Shown one piece after another: positions 61,242 to 64,000 of a stretch of DNA of 64,000 nucleotides. A program made the position numbers and the translations under genes. Source of the stretch: Artocarpus heterophyllus (taxonomy: Eukaryota; Streptophyta; Magnoliopsida; Rosales; Moraceae). Every line of letters begins with the position of its first letter. Position 1 is the stretch's first letter. The stretch spans positions 31,654,930 through 31,718,929 of the forward strand of contig CM046343.1 of NCBI GenBank assembly GCA_025403435.1, written 5' to 3'. Under the pieces are notes generated by a model, which worked only from the letters and a program-made list of their open reading frames with translations, was not told the DNA's origin and searched no databases.

Positions 61242-62078
61242 TTGTGTGACCACAACCCAAAAACATTGGGTACTACCGCTAGTGACCCAGAAGCTTGTAC
61301 CAAATGCTCCCCAGGACCAAAGGCCTATGGCAATTAGCTAATGTTATGCCAATTCTCAAGCTCATTGGTATTTCTTTCCAAACACCCATTAGAGAGTATT
61401 TTGGCAAAAAGAGCCATCTTGAGACTCCGGCCTTGATTGCTCACAAGTTGTTCTTTGGGAAAGACATTTCAAACAGCACAGGGACAAAAAGGTATTACCA
61501 ACAACATGTTTACTAGGTCGAGATAGACTTATAAAAATCACCAGAAAATAAATTATGAAAGAAGGAAAAAAAAAAAAAAAGAGAGAGAGAGAGAGCGCTT
61601 GGAACATCCAACAAAACTTGCAATAGGAATTCGTAAAAACATTAAAAGCCTAGCAAATACGTAAATATATATACATATACCTAGACAAATAATTATATTT
61701 TACCAATAAAAAATAAAATTTTGATTAATCTATCAAAGCTGGGGTCGATTGGCAGAACACTAATAACGAAATGCAATAAAAAAAATGTTTATGAACTTAA
61801 AAAGCTTTCGATTTCGTATAGATAAATAATTATAAAACCATTAACCATAAAAATATGATTAATTTTGGAAGGTAAAGTCGATGAAAGAACATGAATAAGT
61901 CCATGGAAATGAGATATTAGCTCGATTACAGGCAAAAAAAAATAACATTAAAATATATTTGTCAAAACAAGCGGTTGAATCGAACATTTCTATGCTACAA
62001 AAGATAAAAGAGACAGTTGAAAGATTCTACCTGGTAATCGAGAGAGAGAAAGAGAGAGAGCGCTCTGCGGCTAGTTCT
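61242..62078. other. Gene-free stretch
   Basis: Open frames of up to about 70 codons occur but none matches a family I know. Short GA runs at 61,579-61,595 and 62,040-62,060. Confidence 0.5.
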
Positions 62079-62837
62079 AGAGGTGTCAAATGTGTTTGCC
62101 GGGCCCTATCCAGCCCATTTAATTTAAGCTCATGTCTTGTGTTGTGCTTGGACCTGTCCCATTTATTTATCGTGTCGTATTAGGCCCGATGAAGTTAATT
62201 TTTGTGTCGTTAAGCCCAACTCATGGCCCATTTATTAATGGATTGTGTCCACAAAGTGCTTGGGCCGTGCTCGTACTCGAATCGATGTTCATACTTTTAG
62301 CTCTTGATGTGTCTTTCTACTGCTTAATATTAAATTTACAAAAAAAAAAAAAAAAACACTATATAGTAACAAAAGAAAATGCATTATTGATAAAAAAAAA
62401 ATCTTTTTCTCAGGATAATAACATTGTAGAATCTTGTATAGTGTGGTTTCCATTATTTAATTTTTCATATAAATCAAAGAGGATAATTATATATTATTAA
62501 TTGACAATTCACCAACAATAAAGAATCTATTTGATCTTTTTTTTTAATCAAATCTATTAGAAATTTAAAACTTTTTTATAAAAAAATATTTATAGAAATA
62601 TAAAATATATTAGTAAAATTAGTTTTAAATTGCATATTAATTGGACCCTAATCATGCATTTAACGTGCTCATATCTGTGCCAAGCCCTTACCATGCCATG
62701 TCTTTAATATGCTTCGTGTCCAAAAGTTACAGCAAGCAAACCCATTTTATAAGCGAGATGGGCTAGGCCCATCTAATAATCGTGTTGTGCCGTGCTCTTG
62801 CTAGACCACTAAGCCCGGCCCAATTTGACATCTATAG
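62079..62837. mobile_element. hAT-like non-autonomous TIR element (759 bp)
   Basis: The left end AGAGGTGTCAAATG and the inverted right end ATAGATGTCAAATTG match, and both continue into GGGCC-rich arms (GCCGGGCC on each side). The flanks are CTAGTTCT (62071-62078) and GTAGTTCT (62838-62845), an 8-bp duplication with one mismatch, the hAT length. The interior is AT-rich with no transposase. Gene-free otherwise. Confidence 0.72.
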
Positions 62838-62937
62838 GTAGTTCTTAGTCCTCAAGAGCAAAAAAAAAAAAAAGAGCTACGGAAACAGTAGAGAATATGG
62901 CTTCTTTTATAACCTAATTTTTAAAGTTAAAAAAAGA

Positions 62938-63270
62938 GTAAATTGCATTGTTGCACCTTGATCTATGTACTTACATAATGCATCTTTAATTTTTAATGGA
63001 GGCAAATACACTATAAACTTTAAAATCGTTGGTAGTTGAAATCCAATAGTTACTTTTAATCTCCATTCAGTATTCTTTTACACATGTTAAGCTTCAATTT
63101 TTTTTCTTAAAGTGACAAGCTTTATACTTAAAAAAATTACAAGTGAATCTTGTATCCAAAATTGTCTATGTCTTTTAATGCTTGTTAACTAATGGACCTC
63201 AACTGTCAAGGATTTTAAAATTTAGGATGTATTTTGTTGAGAGTGAATAGTTCATGGTGCATTATGTAAA
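62938..63270. mobile_element. Foldback element (about 330 bp)
   Basis: The left arm AGTAAATTGCATTGTTGCAC and the inverted right arm CTTTTTACATAATGCACC pair imperfectly, and a GTTGGTAGTTGA / CAACTGTCAAGGA pair sits further in. Same family as the half copy at 15645-15770. Exact ends not resolved; a family-A MITE abuts it on the right. Confidence 0.6.
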
Positions 63271-63284
63271 AAGCGAATAATTTA

Positions 63285-63439
63285 AACGGTGTTTGGAATA
63301 ATAGTTTAAACCAATTGTTTGAACTATAACAGTGTAAAACTCTCACACGCTATAGTAAAAAAGCTACAATGTAAAACTCTCTCATGATACAGTTCTCAAA
63401 CCTAAACTAATGGTTTAAACTACTCTTCTAAATACCCTA
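63285..63439. mobile_element. Short MITE, family A, TTA target duplication
   Basis: The left end AACGGTGTTTGGAATAATAG and the inverted right end TAGGGTATTTAGAAGAGTAG match, and both continue into GTTTAAACCA. TTA flanks both sides (63282-63284 and 63440-63442). Two core motifs: GTAAAACTCTCACACGCTAT and GTAAAACTCTCTCATGATAC. Confidence 0.8.
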
Positions 63440-63609
63440 TTAGAATGCAACAACACAATTTACTAAAAAAACAACTTTAGGCTCTGTCCCTGAACTATTA
63501 CATAGATGAACTTTGATCACCTAATCTATTTCTTTATTCAAAAAAAAAAAGCTTGAACTCTTCAAAATGTTGCAAAAAGATCACAATAGTTAATAGACAC
63601 TGGTGCTTA

Positions 63610-63768
63610 AGCCTTGTTTGGCAATCTTAATTTCAACCAAAACTTTTGATTGATACAGTGTAAAGTAATCACATACTATAATATTTAAAAAATGAGTTAT
63701 AATATAAATGTCTCACATGATACAGTGTTTTTAACAAAATTTGATTCAAACCTCACCTCCCAAACAAT
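63610..63768. mobile_element. Short MITE, family A
   Basis: The left end AGCCTTGTTTGGCAATCTT and the inverted right end ATTGTTTGGGAGGTGAGGTT match. TTA can be read on both flanks (63607-63609 and 63769-63771). The core has GTAAAGTAATCACATACTAT and a second, weaker copy. Confidence 0.7.
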
Positions 63769-63771
63769 TTA

Positions 63772-64000
63772 ATCTAAAATAAAGTTGAAATTAATTTTTG
63801 ACCAAAAACTTTAAAATAACCCTCAAAAATATTTTTTTTTCACAAATTCTCACTAAGCAAACACTAAAACAGTAATACCCTTTTCAAAGCAATATTTTTC
63901 CACAAAATTTCAATTTCAATAGTTAAGCAAATAACTTTGACAATAGTAATATTAGGGTTCTGTCAAAAACATGCCAATGCTTGTCCGTATGATTGGGAGT
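63772..64000. other. Gene-free window end
   Basis: AT-rich; nothing recognised. Confidence 0.5.

Noticed and set aside
61295..61516. 73-codon plus-strand frame (LANVMPILKLIGISFQ...)
   Set aside because: Looks gene-like at first, but no family is recognised and no splice partners were found; left out.

Overview
The window is plant nuclear DNA. Its genes carry many GT-AG introns, the coding islands are separated by AT-rich DNA full of MITEs and LTR retrotransposons, and every recognisable protein is a plant family (CCT-motif regulator, beta-adaptin, PLAC8, plant-type XPB, F-box, TORTIFOLIA1-like). The style fits a eudicot, probably a woody one; the species cannot be named from the sequence alone.

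Layout. 1-2764: 5' part of a decayed Tnt1/TAR-like Ty1/copia element on the minus strand, cut by the window start. 2765-5199: repeats, including an AT-rich TIR element. 5200-8376 (minus): intact eight-exon PLAC8/DUF614 gene. 8377-16814: repeat nest with foldback elements, a MITE cluster, a fragment and a longer decayed copy of an F-box gene, and a TIR element with a 9-bp target duplication that carries a broken piece of a TORTIFOLIA1-like gene (a Pack-MULE candidate). 18438-20517 (plus): intact four-exon CCT-motif gene. 20518-28512: about 8 kb with no gene I can support. 28513-37638 (minus): nearly full-length, intron-bearing XPB (TFIIH helicase) pseudogene with many independent lesions. One of its introns holds a 5.18-kb Ty1/copia element (30827-36004, plus strand) with two 209-bp LTRs and a 5-bp target duplication. 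41920-48770 (plus): intact 15-exon beta-adaptin gene. 50455-55587 (plus): intact 13-exon membrane protein of the TMEM8/PGAP6 type. 55588-64000: no supported gene; a 486-bp-period tandem duplication, a hAT-like TIR element, a foldback element and more MITEs.

The four intact genes do not form a functional unit, as expected in a plant. PLAC8 next to beta-adaptin is, from memory, also the order at Arabidopsis At4g23470/At4g23460, which would make this an expanded conserved neighbourhood. Exon coordinates were read by eye from splice sites and reading-frame continuity; each intact gene closes in frame over all its exons.

I saw no clearly new molecular system. The best leads are the Pack-MULE-like capture, a short MITE family with at least twelve copies whose core carries a duplicated 20-odd-base motif, the lesion-rich XPB pseudogene, and a GC-rich palindrome array in the U3 of the first retrotransposon.
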